From contig JADCLS010000006.1 in assembly GCA_026702845.1 (NCBI GenBank), positions 248,001 through 312,000 of the forward strand: a stretch of DNA of 64,000 bases. Reading direction: 5' to 3'. The notes beneath the pieces are model-generated. The model had not been told where the DNA came from, did not search any database, and was given only the letters and a program-made list of their open reading frames with translations. Made by a program: the position numbers and the translations under genes. Positions 35,767-44,441 of this stretch are shown here, piece by piece (positions within the stretch are counted from its first letter, which is position 1; each line of letters begins with the position of its first letter). This stretch comes from Candidatus Heimdallarchaeota archaeon. GTDB lineage: Archaea > Asgardarchaeota > Heimdallarchaeia > Heimdallarchaeales > Kariarchaeaceae.

Positions 35767-37118
35767 TGACTGATCTAATTGGACTAGCTAATCTCGGTGT
35801 TACCAAGGGAGAAGAACTTGGAGCAACACAAATAGAGGTTTTAGTAAGCTCAGGGAGAAAAAAATCTATTGCTATCGATGGTAACTCCATTACTGGATCT
35901 CAAGAGCAATCTAATAACTTGACACAGGCACGTGTCTATATTGGTAATCAATTGGGTTTGGCAACCAGTACTTCTATAAGAGAAGATGCAATAATATCTG
36001 TGGTAGAGAAGGCTATTAGTTTGGCCAAGTATGCTCCTCCCAATGAACATTTTAAAAGTTTGGCAGAACCAAGTATTCGAGAACATCAAAAAGTAGAAGG
36101 AATGTATGATTATCGAATAGAAGAGTTGGAAACTCAGTTAGTTATGGATAAAGTAGAGATGCTAATCAATGGAGCAACAGAAGTACATGAAAAAGCAAAT
36201 GTTAGTGGTAAGCTCGATGTTGATACTAGAAAAACTGGGATTGTAAATTCACTTGGTATATCGGCAAATCAAGAATATACATTGCTGTTTTCCAATGCCT
36301 GGACTTCCATCAATCTGTCATCAGATAATGCAGGTTCTTCCTATGATTGGGCAATGACAAGAAATTTGGATGATGATATTGATTATCATGCTTTAGGAAA
36401 AAAAGGAGCAGAAGCAGCCAAATCTCAACTCCATGCAAAGATGGCCCCATCATCCACTGTACCAGTAATTATGGATCATGTCACCACTTCATCAACCCTT
36501 AAATCTATGATTGAATCAGGAGTTTCGGGATTTAATGTGATGGCTGGTACATCATACTTCAGTGATAAGATAGGTGATCAGTTGTCAAACACTCAATTGA
36601 AAGTCTGGGATGATCCACATATACAACAAGGGATAAATTCTAAAATTTATGATGATGAAGGTGTTCCAACAACTAAGCTGACATTATTTGAGGAGGGAAT
36701 TCTGAAATCCTATATTACAGATTCATACTCTGCCAATTATCTTGGATTAGAGAGTTCAGGTCATGCACGAAATTTCAATGGAACGTTTTATCCCACACTC
36801 CATCAGATGCAAATTGAAGGTGGAACAGATAATTATCAGCAGATGATTGAAGATATGCGACGAGGAGTTGTTATTAAAAATCGTGGATTAATCGTCTGGG
36901 GTGAATCTCCTGAAATCTCTGTGAAGATAGACCAAGGATTCTGGGTAGAAAATGGAGAAATTCAATTCCCACTTAAAAATTCGATGCTAGGTACAAATAT
37001 ATATGATTTTCTGAAAAACATTTCAGCAATTTCAAAAGATACAGTGACTGAATTCAACAATAAGTCCCCTGCTATACGCATTGAAGATATATCCATAGCA
37101 GGAGAAAGTTCTAGTTAA
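35763..37118 (+). CDS. tldE: TldE/PmbA subunit of TldD/TldE protease
   Basis: The 451-residue TldD-like partner lacks the HExxxH site, as expected for TldE (PmbA). It shares the N-terminal fold (SIAIDGNSITGS) and the C-terminal region SGHARNFNGTFYPTLHQMQIEGG. ATG at 35763 overlaps the TldD stop as ATGA and is the best start; an adjacent ATG at 35766 is nearly equal. The open frame extends further upstream, but those codons overlap tldD. Together with TldD it forms one operon. Confidence 0.94.
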   Translation: MMTDLIGLANLGVTKGEELGATQIEVLVSSGRKKSIAIDGNSITGSQEQSNNLTQARVYIGNQLGLATSTSIREDAIISVVEKAISLAKYAPPNEHFKSLAEPSIREHQKVEGMYDYRIEELETQLVMDKVEMLINGATEVHEKANVSGKLDVDTRKTGIVNSLGISANQEYTLLFSNAWTSINLSSDNAGSSYDWAMTRNLDDDIDYHALGKKGAEAAKSQLHAKMAPSSTVPVIMDHVTTSSTLKSMIESGVSGFNVMAGTSYFSDKIGDQLSNTQLKVWDDPHIQQGINSKIYDDEGVPTTKLTLFEEGILKSYITDSYSANYLGLESSGHARNFNGTFYPTLHQMQIEGGTDNYQQMIEDMRRGVVIKNRGLIVWGESPEISVKIDQGFWVENGEIQFPLKNSMLGTNIYDFLKNISAISKDTVTEFNNKSPAIRIEDISIAGESSS

Positions 37119-37221
37119 TCTTAACCCAGTATAAACATAAAGCTCATGAAAAGAAATGATAGAATAATCCAATTTGGATAATAAGTGAAATATTTTAAAT
37201 GCATTACCTATCAACTTGTTC

Positions 37222-37752
37222 ATGGATATTCCCACCATTTCATCCAAACGTTTACTGATAAGACCTGTGAGGGAGGATGAGATAGAGACCCTCCAATTAC
37301 TATCCTTAATGCCTGAAATTAATCAAAACACTTTGATAATTCTATCATGTACTGAGGAGGCAAGAATGTATTATCAATCAAGATGTGTATCACCATTTTT
37401 TGATCGATTTCTTGTAGGTATTGAATTCAATAGTAAACTAATAGGTACTATCAGCATCCTGGATTGGGATAGGAATCACCGAACATGTGAGATAGGCTAT
37501 CAGCTACATCCTGATTACTGGTCAAAAGGAATTATGACTGAAGCTCTGAGAGCCATTCTTCCATTTATTTTTTATGACATGGGGATCAACCGATTGGAAG
37601 CCTCATGTAATACTGGGAATATCGGATCTCAGAAAGTGTTAGAGAAGACTGGATTTGTTCGAGAAGGTATCATGAGACAAAAATATTATTTTGATCATCA
37701 GTACAAAGATGAAATAATGTATTCTCTTCTAGCTGAGGATTATACTTGCTGA
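37222..37752 (+). CDS. GNAT acetyltransferase, RimJ/RimL type
   Basis: The 176-residue protein starts at ATG 37222 (the in-frame TTG at 37216 is an alternative). It has the RimJ/RimL layout: N-terminal 'TISSKRLLIRPVREDEIE', motif A region CEIGYQLHPDYWSKGIMTEAL with the Q/R-x-x-G-x-A-like acetyl-CoA loop, then 'RLEASCNTGNIGSQKVLEKTGF' and 'GIMRQKYYFD' (motif B). Such enzymes acetylate protein N-termini, antibiotics or small amines; the substrate cannot be told. It is a separate unit from tldE, 103 bases away. Confidence 0.85.
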   Translation: MDIPTISSKRLLIRPVREDEIETLQLLSLMPEINQNTLIILSCTEEARMYYQSRCVSPFFDRFLVGIEFNSKLIGTISILDWDRNHRTCEIGYQLHPDYWSKGIMTEALRAILPFIFYDMGINRLEASCNTGNIGSQKVLEKTGFVREGIMRQKYYFDHQYKDEIMYSLLAEDYTC

Positions 37753-37854
37753 AGCAATAAATATTAGAAAATTGACCAGATCTATGGATAAAAGAATCAA
37801 AGTCTGATTTAATTCCACATTTATCTTTTATAATGAATATCAATTGCACTGCTC

Positions 37855-38817
37855 ATGAGTGAAGTAGATACCTCTCTGTTCAACTTTGAGATTGAATCTA
37901 AAGAATTTACAGGTTCCCGAGTGAAGAAAATTGGACTGCGAGTAATTCTAGGGATAGCACTTTGGTTTTGTATCTCTCTCACCACTCAAAATCAATATGT
38001 AGATGATTGGTACATAATTTTCCCATATTTACTCCCGGCTATGCTTATTGCCTTTCCCGAACTAATCAGAATTCTAAAATTTATCCCAATTTTTGGTTTG
38101 AGATTATCATCAAAGAAAATTTCATTTCTCAGCAAATTGCCTTTAATTCAATTCTCAGGAGAATGGTTTATTGAACGGGATTCAGAGAGTATAAAATTCA
38201 ATAATTTTAAGTCTATACTCTTCTTTTTACTCGAGCATTGGTTTTCCATCTTTATTCTACCCTTTGCTACCTTTCTTTTCATGTTGAGGGCCATAGGTTC
38301 CTATGAATCTGATGTCGAGGTTGGTATTCTGGATATAGATACTTTCAGAGAAGGAGCTGATGATATGGTGTATTACTACACTGTATTTGGAACAACCATT
38401 ATTCTATTGATCTATGTTTCTCTTGTTTGGGTATGGAAGGATGCAGAGCTCAAAATTGTTGAGTATCGAGAGAGTAGCAAGGGAGATACCTTGGAGGCCA
38501 ATGAATTGTGGTATCCCTCCAATATCATCAAGAATTTTTTTGCCCTATTTGTTGGGTTTGATATCATCTCACGTTATCTAACTGGTGGAGCTGGAATAGA
38601 GGATATATATGATGTGGGTTGGTTGATCTGGGATTTTGTAGTAGGTGTATTATTTGATTATTTCATCCTAGAAGGTGGATTTATCTTCATTGCCATGTTA
38701 CTAATATATTATACTTCTGGCACACATACCTATTTGGTGAATTCAGTTAGATCATCGATCAAGAAGCAAGTTGAAAACAATAAAGGTAATATTTTAATCA
38801 AATCTTCTTCATTTTGA
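37855..38817 (+). CDS. Polytopic membrane protein, 320 aa
   Basis: Six to seven membrane helices are visible (about 25-45, 50-73, 119-148, 175-198, 220-240 and 260-300). A soluble segment (about 75-115) lies between helices 2 and 3, and an acidic loop (SYESDVEVGILDIDTFREG) between helices 3 and 4. No family motif. It is the last intact gene before a gene-poor stretch with decayed sequences. Confidence 0.6.
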   Translation: MSEVDTSLFNFEIESKEFTGSRVKKIGLRVILGIALWFCISLTTQNQYVDDWYIIFPYLLPAMLIAFPELIRILKFIPIFGLRLSSKKISFLSKLPLIQFSGEWFIERDSESIKFNNFKSILFFLLEHWFSIFILPFATFLFMLRAIGSYESDVEVGILDIDTFREGADDMVYYYTVFGTTIILLIYVSLVWVWKDAELKIVEYRESSKGDTLEANELWYPSNIIKNFFALFVGFDIISRYLTGGAGIEDIYDVGWLIWDFVVGVLFDYFILEGGFIFIAMLLIYYTSGTHTYLVNSVRSSIKKQVENNKGNILIKSSSF

Positions 38818-38945
38818 TCGTTAAGTTGTAGATGAGTGTTCAAAATTATCCATCAGGAATTTTGCATGTTGGAGGTACTCTGCACCAATCCGGATTAGCC
38901 TCGTAGTTCAGCTAAGACCAAATCAAATCAAAGAAATTGATTGAT

Positions 38946-39412
38946 CTACTTGCTCAGTCTCTTCCTTTTAATTATAATAGGTAATAGAATATACAATGAA
39001 TAACTGAAAGGTAAATCGAATACGGCATCTGGCCATTTCACTTCTGGATGTTGTAGATACGTGTTCGGTGATCCAGGGATTGGACATTTGAATATGGAAC
39101 TACTTGATCCTGACCATCATAATACACATATAGTAGGTCATATGGATTGGTTACGATAGTGATATCAAAACTATCTACTACGTACCTGAAATCAACAACC
39201 AAATTAAGCATCTAAGTTTAATCTATAGCTAAGGTGGTAAAGACATCACCTATTGCTTCAACCACATTGTAGGTGGTCTGCTCATCATTACTGATTTTCC
39301 AGTATGTCGTACCACTCACAATTTTTTCATTTCCACCCTCTGCTTTGGCATAGGTCATAGTGTTAATCGGATCTGAAAAAGCAATAGAGGATTTATATCT
39401 AGTGAATCCTCG
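38946..39412 (-). pseudogene. Decayed surface-protein gene with C-terminal anchor
   Basis: Three minus-strand coding fragments follow each other in different frames. The first (39412 to TAA 39218-39220) has KISNDEQTTYNVVEAIGDV. The second (39211-39038, 57 codons) has DITIVTNPYDLLYVYYDGQD. The third, after a frame change near 39048, has WPDAVFDLPFSYSLYILLP and a basic end KRKRLSK with stop TAG 38946-38948. Fragment ends join sensibly at the protein level, and the last part looks like a C-terminal membrane anchor. This indicates a once intact secreted or surface protein with at least two frameshifts or stops. The N-terminal part is not found. Confidence 0.5.
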
Positions 39413-39755
39413 AGATTATTTGTGATACTTACTCTAACTCGTAGAATTACGAAATGATACCAAAGATTCATACATTGTAGAGGAATTAAATACCAATTAC
39501 CTATTAATGTAAGAATAAAGGAATAAACGAATTAGGAATAAAAATATTGACTCTATTGACAACAAGATCAGATCTTGTATGTACAAGCTTATACTTGCCT
39601 CGACATTGCAGAACTCGATTTCTTTTCATTAATTTTTTTGATTAATAAGATGATTATACATATAAATAAATTGAAATAAAAAAATACTACCCAATTATTA
39701 ATACTATCAGATAATATGTTCATAGTATTAAAAATCGACCTATTTATTCTTCAAA

Positions 39756-39908
39756 TTAGTTATTAATACTAGGATTTCCTTTATCCTTTCCTGGTGGAAT
39801 ACCTGGACCCTTTTGTGGCGGATCATCATTGAATACTAGGAAAATTGCTATTGCAATTGGGATTGCTAATTTCTTAACAACTAAGATTGGGAGGATTATT
39901 TCAATCAT
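39756..39908 (-). CDS. Short membrane peptide with Pro/Gly-rich tail, 50 aa
   Basis: One hydrophobic helix (MIEIILPILVVKK... to about residue 26) is followed by a soluble tail NDDPPQKGPGIPPGKDKG rich in Pro and Gly. The open frame extends further upstream, but ATG 39906-39908 is favoured. A TATA box GTATATATAC (39931-39940) lies at leaderless distance from it. The inverted repeat TTTGCA-N6-TGCAAA (39963-39980) is just upstream. The divergent regulator gene begins at 40144. Function unknown. Confidence 0.45.
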   Translation of the reverse strand: MIEIILPILVVKKLAIPIAIAIFLVFNDDPPQKGPGIPPGKDKGNPSINN

Positions 39909-39962
39909 TATATCGGACTTTTTGTATTTAGTATATATACATTTGCAATTATAATTGGGGGA

Positions 39963-39980
39963 TTTGCAAAAATGTGCAAA
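39963..39980. promoter_or_regulatory. Inverted repeat TTTGCA-N6-TGCAAA, site 1
   Basis: A perfect 6-bp inverted repeat with a 6-base spacer lies between the divergent short-peptide and regulator genes, ~25 bases upstream of the peptide's TATA box. A further TTTGCA half-site lies at 39942-39947. The same pattern recurs upstream of the caspase-fold-like gene (42546-42563). It is likely an operator for the regulator at 40144. Confidence 0.5.
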
Positions 39981-40143
39981 TTGATCAATTTGAATTAATC
40001 CCTTGATTCTTGGGCAGAACCTTAATAAGGAAGAATTTAGCTCAAAAAGGATAATATATTTCACAAATTATTTCACAAAAAAAAATAAAAAATTATTGTG
40101 TCCTTCACAAATCATTAATAACTTCAATTATTTAATTAAGTTT

Positions 40144-41283
40144 ATGAGAGTCAGTGAAACGGACCTTTCAGTGTTGATTGCACTTAGAGATGACCCACTG
40201 GCCTCATATTCAAGTCTGGGGGCAAAACTGGATTTAGCTCCCAATACCATCAAATCAAAGATACAGTCTCTGAAAGATGATGGAATTTTACGAAAGGATG
40301 GGATGATTACAGATCCTGTTTTGGGTAAGAGGAAAATTACAGAAACTATTGCCTATATTAATACTAACGCCCTTGGACTTAAGAGGTTATATTTTCTCTT
40401 GGTCGATATATTGTCTTATGCTGATTATGAAAAGATAGTGGTATTCTTAGATAATCATCCATACACCACCTTTCAGGTATTATGTACTGGAAATGAATTA
40501 AACATTTATGTAGAATTTCAGATACCAGAATCTGAAACTCAGCTACTTAAAAAATTTCTTCGAAAAATTAGAGATATGCAGCTATACAAAAAAATGATTT
40601 ACATTGATCCTGTAAGCGTAATATCTGGGAAAGATGATCTTACAAGATGGGATAATTATGATCTTAGCTGGGATCTAAGCATTGATGATCGCTCAGAGGA
40701 GGTATCAATCAAGGATTTATTTGTTAAATACCTCAACACACCCTTACCTAAGCAAAAACCCACAAGAGTTTCTGAAACTAAAAACATTGATCCGTTGAAC
40801 TTGAAAATCCTAAGAGAATTGACTATCAATGGAAAAGCGAGTGTTCAATATCTTACTGAGTTTTATGATAAGGATAGGACAACAATATCTCGAAGAATAA
40901 AATTAATCAGAGATAAATACGTAGACCATTACTCTGTCATCTATAATAAGAAAACTTTTCACCTGGGATCAACATTTATAATATTTGGATCAATTAATAA
41001 AGCTGCAAATACAGCTGTAAAACAGCTTATAACAAATAATCATATTCAGTTTTTCTCAGAGTTTTTGGATAATGATAAACAGTTTATTTGGAGAATCGAT
41101 GCCCCAACAATATTTGTCAATGCCTTATTCCGTCTAATTGCACCCTACTGCACAGATATAGGACAACTGACAGTTCATACAGAAACTAATTCGAGATACT
41201 TTTTTTATCATCTGAATTATGATGAGGAAAACAAAGATTGGAAGCGTGGAGAAGAATATATGGTGAATGAACCTTTACGGTAA
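40144..41283 (+). CDS. Transcription regulator with two winged-helix/Lrp-like halves
   Basis: The 379-residue protein starts at ATG 40144 (open frame from 40003, but the upstream part looks non-coding). Residues 1-65 form a winged HTH (DLSVLIALRDDPLASYSSLGAKL then LAPNTIKSKIQSLKDDGIL). A second HTH occurs at about 220-265 (DPLNLKILRELTINGKASVQYL and KDRTTISRRIKLI). Each is followed by an alpha/beta region, a duplicated Lrp/AsnC-like layout. Neighbours share an inverted repeat (39963-39980, 42546-42563), so it probably controls the short peptide gene, the caspase-fold-like gene and perhaps itself. The effector is unknown. Confidence 0.7.
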   Translation: MRVSETDLSVLIALRDDPLASYSSLGAKLDLAPNTIKSKIQSLKDDGILRKDGMITDPVLGKRKITETIAYINTNALGLKRLYFLLVDILSYADYEKIVVFLDNHPYTTFQVLCTGNELNIYVEFQIPESETQLLKKFLRKIRDMQLYKKMIYIDPVSVISGKDDLTRWDNYDLSWDLSIDDRSEEVSIKDLFVKYLNTPLPKQKPTRVSETKNIDPLNLKILRELTINGKASVQYLTEFYDKDRTTISRRIKLIRDKYVDHYSVIYNKKTFHLGSTFIIFGSINKAANTAVKQLITNNHIQFFSEFLDNDKQFIWRIDAPTIFVNALFRLIAPYCTDIGQLTVHTETNSRYFFYHLNYDEENKDWKRGEEYMVNEPLR

Positions 41284-41411
41284 ATCAGTAATCCTAGCAA
41301 TTGTTCTCTTTGATGGAAACTCAATCGGGTTTAACAAAAATAAAAAATTTGTATTTATAGATCTTGAAGTTAATGATTTTCTAATGCAATATTTGTTTAA
41401 AATATGTTTTT

Positions 41412-42470
41412 CTATGTATGATACAGGTAAATTGCATCACAATCTGCTTTATCTTTCTTTAACTCGCTTATTTGCCAAGCCATAGTGACAACCAAAGCAA
41501 GTATTATACCAATTTTAACTGCAGTAGCTAAGGTCATAATTGCAGCATCTGTAACAACAGCAATACTCATGGCAACTGCTATTGCTCCCATTACATACAA
41601 ACCAATTGTGGCAAATATATATTGTACTAGTTCTAGAATATGCCCTAATCTCCCTAAAATGATATCAAAATTACCAGTTTCAATTCCAATCCACAAATCT
41701 TCAAGTATTATTTTAATATTATCTACACCCAATCCAAACATTATAGCCATGTAAAATTTCATAATTACAGTTTCAAGTGCAACAGCACTAATAGCAGCTA
41801 CTGCAGTGAGTAGAGCAGCCATGATAATGAAAAATATTGCAGTATAATGACCCTTCACTTCAGCTCCATAAAGTCCTGGGGTGCAAGGAGTTGAATCTCT
41901 TGGATCGCCTCCTATTCCGCCTACAATCGCTAATGCAGAATAATCCTCTGGGTTTTCTCCAATTTCCGTAACTCTGGAAAGAAGGAGGCCAAAAGTGACT
42001 GTTTTACTACCAGTTATGAATGAAGCAACAAGGGCCCCAAAAACTGGTTCGACTTCGTTCTCGAAGCCATACGCTCTTTCTTGAGAGAGTTTACTTGCTG
42101 CATCAGCAGAATTGCAAGCGATATATCCAATGGTCTTACCAGGAGATCTAGCTAATTTGGCGTTGATTTTCTCATAGGATACAATCCCATTGTTTGTTTT
42201 TAGTCCTTCCTCATTACCATGTCCCACAACAAATACATCACCATAATGTCGAAAGATATCAAACATAATTAATGGACTGTCGTAATTAACTACCTTTGAG
42301 TCTGGGTTGTGTTCACTCAATGTGATTATTGCACTTTCTTCTTCCTCACCATCAGAAAAGGAAATAATTAGATCTTGCTCCAAAGGCATTGATAGTGCCT
42401 GGGTAACTGGGACCATAAAAAGGATTGTTATGATCAGTAATGAAATAGTTTTTTTGATTTGACTATTCAT
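41412..42470 (-). CDS. Membrane caspase-fold-like (clan CD) protein with signal peptide
   Basis: The 352-residue protein has a signal peptide (about 1-27: a basic start, ISLLIITILFMVPV, then TQA) and a soluble N-terminal domain. Its motifs VFVVGHGNEEG (His84) and IGYIACNSAD (Cys119) match the His/Cys dyad and strand order of clan CD proteases (caspase, gingipain, C80). Three to four membrane helices fill about 210-335. Membrane topology puts the domain outside the cell. Enzyme activity is inference: the motif order fits, but I could not check the fold. Promoter: TATA TTTATATATC about 25 bases upstream; operator-like repeats at 42546-42594. A short peptide and a regulator are neighbours. Confidence 0.55.
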   Translation of the reverse strand: MNSQIKKTISLLIITILFMVPVTQALSMPLEQDLIISFSDGEEEESAIITLSEHNPDSKVVNYDSPLIMFDIFRHYGDVFVVGHGNEEGLKTNNGIVSYEKINAKLARSPGKTIGYIACNSADAASKLSQERAYGFENEVEPVFGALVASFITGSKTVTFGLLLSRVTEIGENPEDYSALAIVGGIGGDPRDSTPCTPGLYGAEVKGHYTAIFFIIMAALLTAVAAISAVALETVIMKFYMAIMFGLGVDNIKIILEDLWIGIETGNFDIILGRLGHILELVQYIFATIGLYVMGAIAVAMSIAVVTDAAIMTLATAVKIGIILALVVTMAWQISELKKDKADCDAIYLYHT

Positions 42471-42545
42471 AGAAGCAAAATTTACCCTTTGATATATAAA
42501 TTTTATTTGAACTCACAATTAAGCATGCTAGAAACAAATTCAATT

Positions 42546-42563
42546 TTTGCACTTTTTTGCAAA
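42546..42563. promoter_or_regulatory. Inverted repeat TTTGCA-N6-TGCAAA, site 2
   Basis: A perfect match to the repeat at 39963-39980 (same arms, same 6-base spacer), upstream of the caspase-fold-like gene and ~45 bases beyond its TATA box (42492-42501, minus strand). The position suits an activator or a distant operator. Confidence 0.5.
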
Positions 42564-42576
42564 TTATGATTAAATT

Positions 42577-42594
42577 TTTGCGAATAAGTGCATA
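42577..42594. promoter_or_regulatory. Degenerate TTTGCG-N6-TGCATA, site 3
   Basis: A diverged copy of the same repeat (two mismatches, same 6-base spacer) 31 bases from site 2, centre to centre, about three helical turns. Tandem sites suggest cooperative binding. Confidence 0.35.
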
Positions 42595-42655
42595 ACTTGT
42601 ACTTGTAATAATGCATTTTAATAGTGTATTAAGGCATCTAAATAAGATTTATGAT

Positions 42656-42829
42656 CACATTAATTACTCTAGTGATGGAGGATAAAACTGGATAATGTTA
42701 GGAATGAATATGACAAATACAACATTCCTTTGGGACACAAGCACAGTTATTGATGGTACAGAATACTTACTCGAGGTTACAGCAACAAATTCATTTGATG
42801 AGTTGTTTACTCATGTTATTAGCATATGA
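42656..42829 (+). pseudogene. Remnant of an extracellular Ig-like domain protein
   Basis: The plus-strand frame reads HINYSSDGG, then a TAA (42683-42685), then NWIMLGMNMTNTTFLWDTST ... EYLLEVTATNSFDELF to TGA 42827-42829. The pattern 'Y-S-S-D-G-G-x-N-W ... WDTSTV-DG-x-YLL-VTATN' is that of bacterial and archaeal surface-protein Ig/fibronectin-like repeats. The in-frame stop and the lack of flanking coding sequence mark it as decayed. It may belong to the same former surface-protein locus as 38946-39412. Confidence 0.5.
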
Positions 42830-43008
42830 AATTCAGAAGAACACACGAATCGTTGAAAAACAACATGCTAACATAGTTCTATATTCTACAAAGAATAAAA
42901 AGCAAAAACGGCGACGCACTGTTAGTGTGAACGAACAAGCAAACAATAAAATTTTGTCAAAAAATTAGATCATCTACAAGTGATAAATATGAAGAATTCC
43001 GCAATGTT

Positions 43009-44418
43009 TTGCCCAAGTTAATCTCTCAAAGGTTCAAAGGATTACCTATTCCTCGAATTTGGATAAATCATGGTCAGGAACGACTTTATTTCAATCATAA
43101 AATCAATGGATTCCACATTAATTGGAATCTAGACCTTAATGATCTGAACCGTGGTATCATAAATTCTTCAGATTTATTATATGAGTATTTTGAAAGTAAA
43201 GAAATAAATGAGATTGATTTAATCATCAGCATTCATGAATTACTGGAACAGACTGTCAGTAATTATAATTATATTCTAGCATTTAGTAAAATCGCATTAG
43301 AACTGGAATCTGAAATGAAATCGATGATATTTGATGGTGTTCATTATAGTGAGGTTGATCTGACAGATCATTTTGATTTAGTAGAATCGAGCATACAATT
43401 CATTGAAAAATATAGAACAAAAGGTAAATGGTTAAGCAATTCTGAAACTTGGAAATCTGTTGATATCGAGGAATGGAAAATGAAATTATCTGAGTTAGAT
43501 AAATTCATCAGAATACATATTCTAGGTAGATTATATATTGAAGTGGGAAAAAGCAACCTAGATTTGAAATTATTGCATTTGGCTGAAGACTATTTTGAAG
43601 AACTCCATAAATATTATGCAAACCCGATATTTAGTTACTGGAAAACTGTATCATTAATTGAGAAGATAAAATTGGGGTACAAATATCCCTTGGATGATTT
43701 ACTAGATCAGATACAAACTTGTAAAAAAGAAAATAATACAATAGTGGACTTCGAAACACAATTGAGAATAGAGTACGAACTATTCTACCACGAGATTGAT
43801 ATTGAGATGCAAAGAGGTAATTTTGTGACATCAAAACAAATGCTTCAGAATGTATTAGACAAAATGGAGGAAATCAATGATAATCAAAAATTACCTGAAA
43901 TATTTGATAGATTTTCTTCATTGCTCAGATCCTTGGATCTTAAAATCTATGAGACCCGCATTGCTGATTCATATATCGCAGATGGGATTTGGATTTTTTC
44001 TAATGAGGGAAAACCAATTTTGGAATTCAATCTTGACAAAACACTAGAGGGAGCAAATACTAATCTAGCCTTTGGATTATTTTCCTCAATTTTTACTTGG
44101 TTCAAATCTCCTCCTCCAGATGGTCTTAATACAGAAATTTCTTATCTTGCTTTGAATAATTATGAAGGAAAATCAAGGCTGGCAATAATATCTAAAAGGT
44201 ATGTTGGCAATGATTTGTTATATTTCATTCTATTTTTCCCAGATCGATCTACAGGTAATGTAGTTATATCTCCAGTATTTGAAGCAGAGAATATTATCAG
44301 TTGGATAACTTTACAGCCATCTCTAGTAGAAATCTGCAAAAAACTTGAAAAAGGTAGAATTGATCATAGCTCTATTGATGAAATTACTACTTCCTTACAA
44401 TTACATCTCAATAAATAA
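43009..44418 (+). CDS. Hypothetical helical protein, 469 aa
   Basis: A mostly helical soluble protein with acidic helices in the middle (residues ~50-310, TPR-like in character, e.g. 'LHLAEDYFEELHKYY'). A C-terminal ~110-residue alpha/beta region ('ISYLALNNYEGKSRLAIIS' and 'LLYFILFFP') could be a longin/Roadblock-like domain, but this is not secure. The start at TTG 43009 is uncertain; upstream codons are open for at least 15 more residues without ATG. No family recognised. It converges on the LRR gene. Confidence 0.5.
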   Translation: MPKLISQRFKGLPIPRIWINHGQERLYFNHKINGFHINWNLDLNDLNRGIINSSDLLYEYFESKEINEIDLIISIHELLEQTVSNYNYILAFSKIALELESEMKSMIFDGVHYSEVDLTDHFDLVESSIQFIEKYRTKGKWLSNSETWKSVDIEEWKMKLSELDKFIRIHILGRLYIEVGKSNLDLKLLHLAEDYFEELHKYYANPIFSYWKTVSLIEKIKLGYKYPLDDLLDQIQTCKKENNTIVDFETQLRIEYELFYHEIDIEMQRGNFVTSKQMLQNVLDKMEEINDNQKLPEIFDRFSSLLRSLDLKIYETRIADSYIADGIWIFSNEGKPILEFNLDKTLEGANTNLAFGLFSSIFTWFKSPPPDGLNTEISYLALNNYEGKSRLAIISKRYVGNDLLYFILFFPDRSTGNVVISPVFEAENIISWITLQPSLVEICKKLEKGRIDHSSIDEITTSLQLHLNK

Positions 44419-44441
44419 CATATGATAGTAAATATTTATAA

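Noticed and set aside
38880..38930. GC-rich stretch resembling a tRNA D-arm (GCCTCGTAGTTCAGC)
   Set aside because: No T-arm, no acceptor pairing and no anticodon stem can be drawn; may be coding remnant on the minus strand.
39756..40064. 102-codon version of the short membrane peptide
   Set aside because: The extra N-terminal codons cover the promoter TATA box and the inverted repeat.
40003..40143. Extended N-terminus of the regulator
   Set aside because: AT-rich, low-complexity translation with lysine runs; the winged helix starts at ATG 40144.
41267..41485. 72-codon ORF at the end of the regulator gene
   Set aside because: Overlaps the convergent caspase-fold-like gene and the regulator; composition unlike neighbours.
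42750..42968. 72-codon plus-strand ORF
   Set aside because: Overlaps the surface-protein remnant in another frame, has low-complexity basic composition and no start signal.
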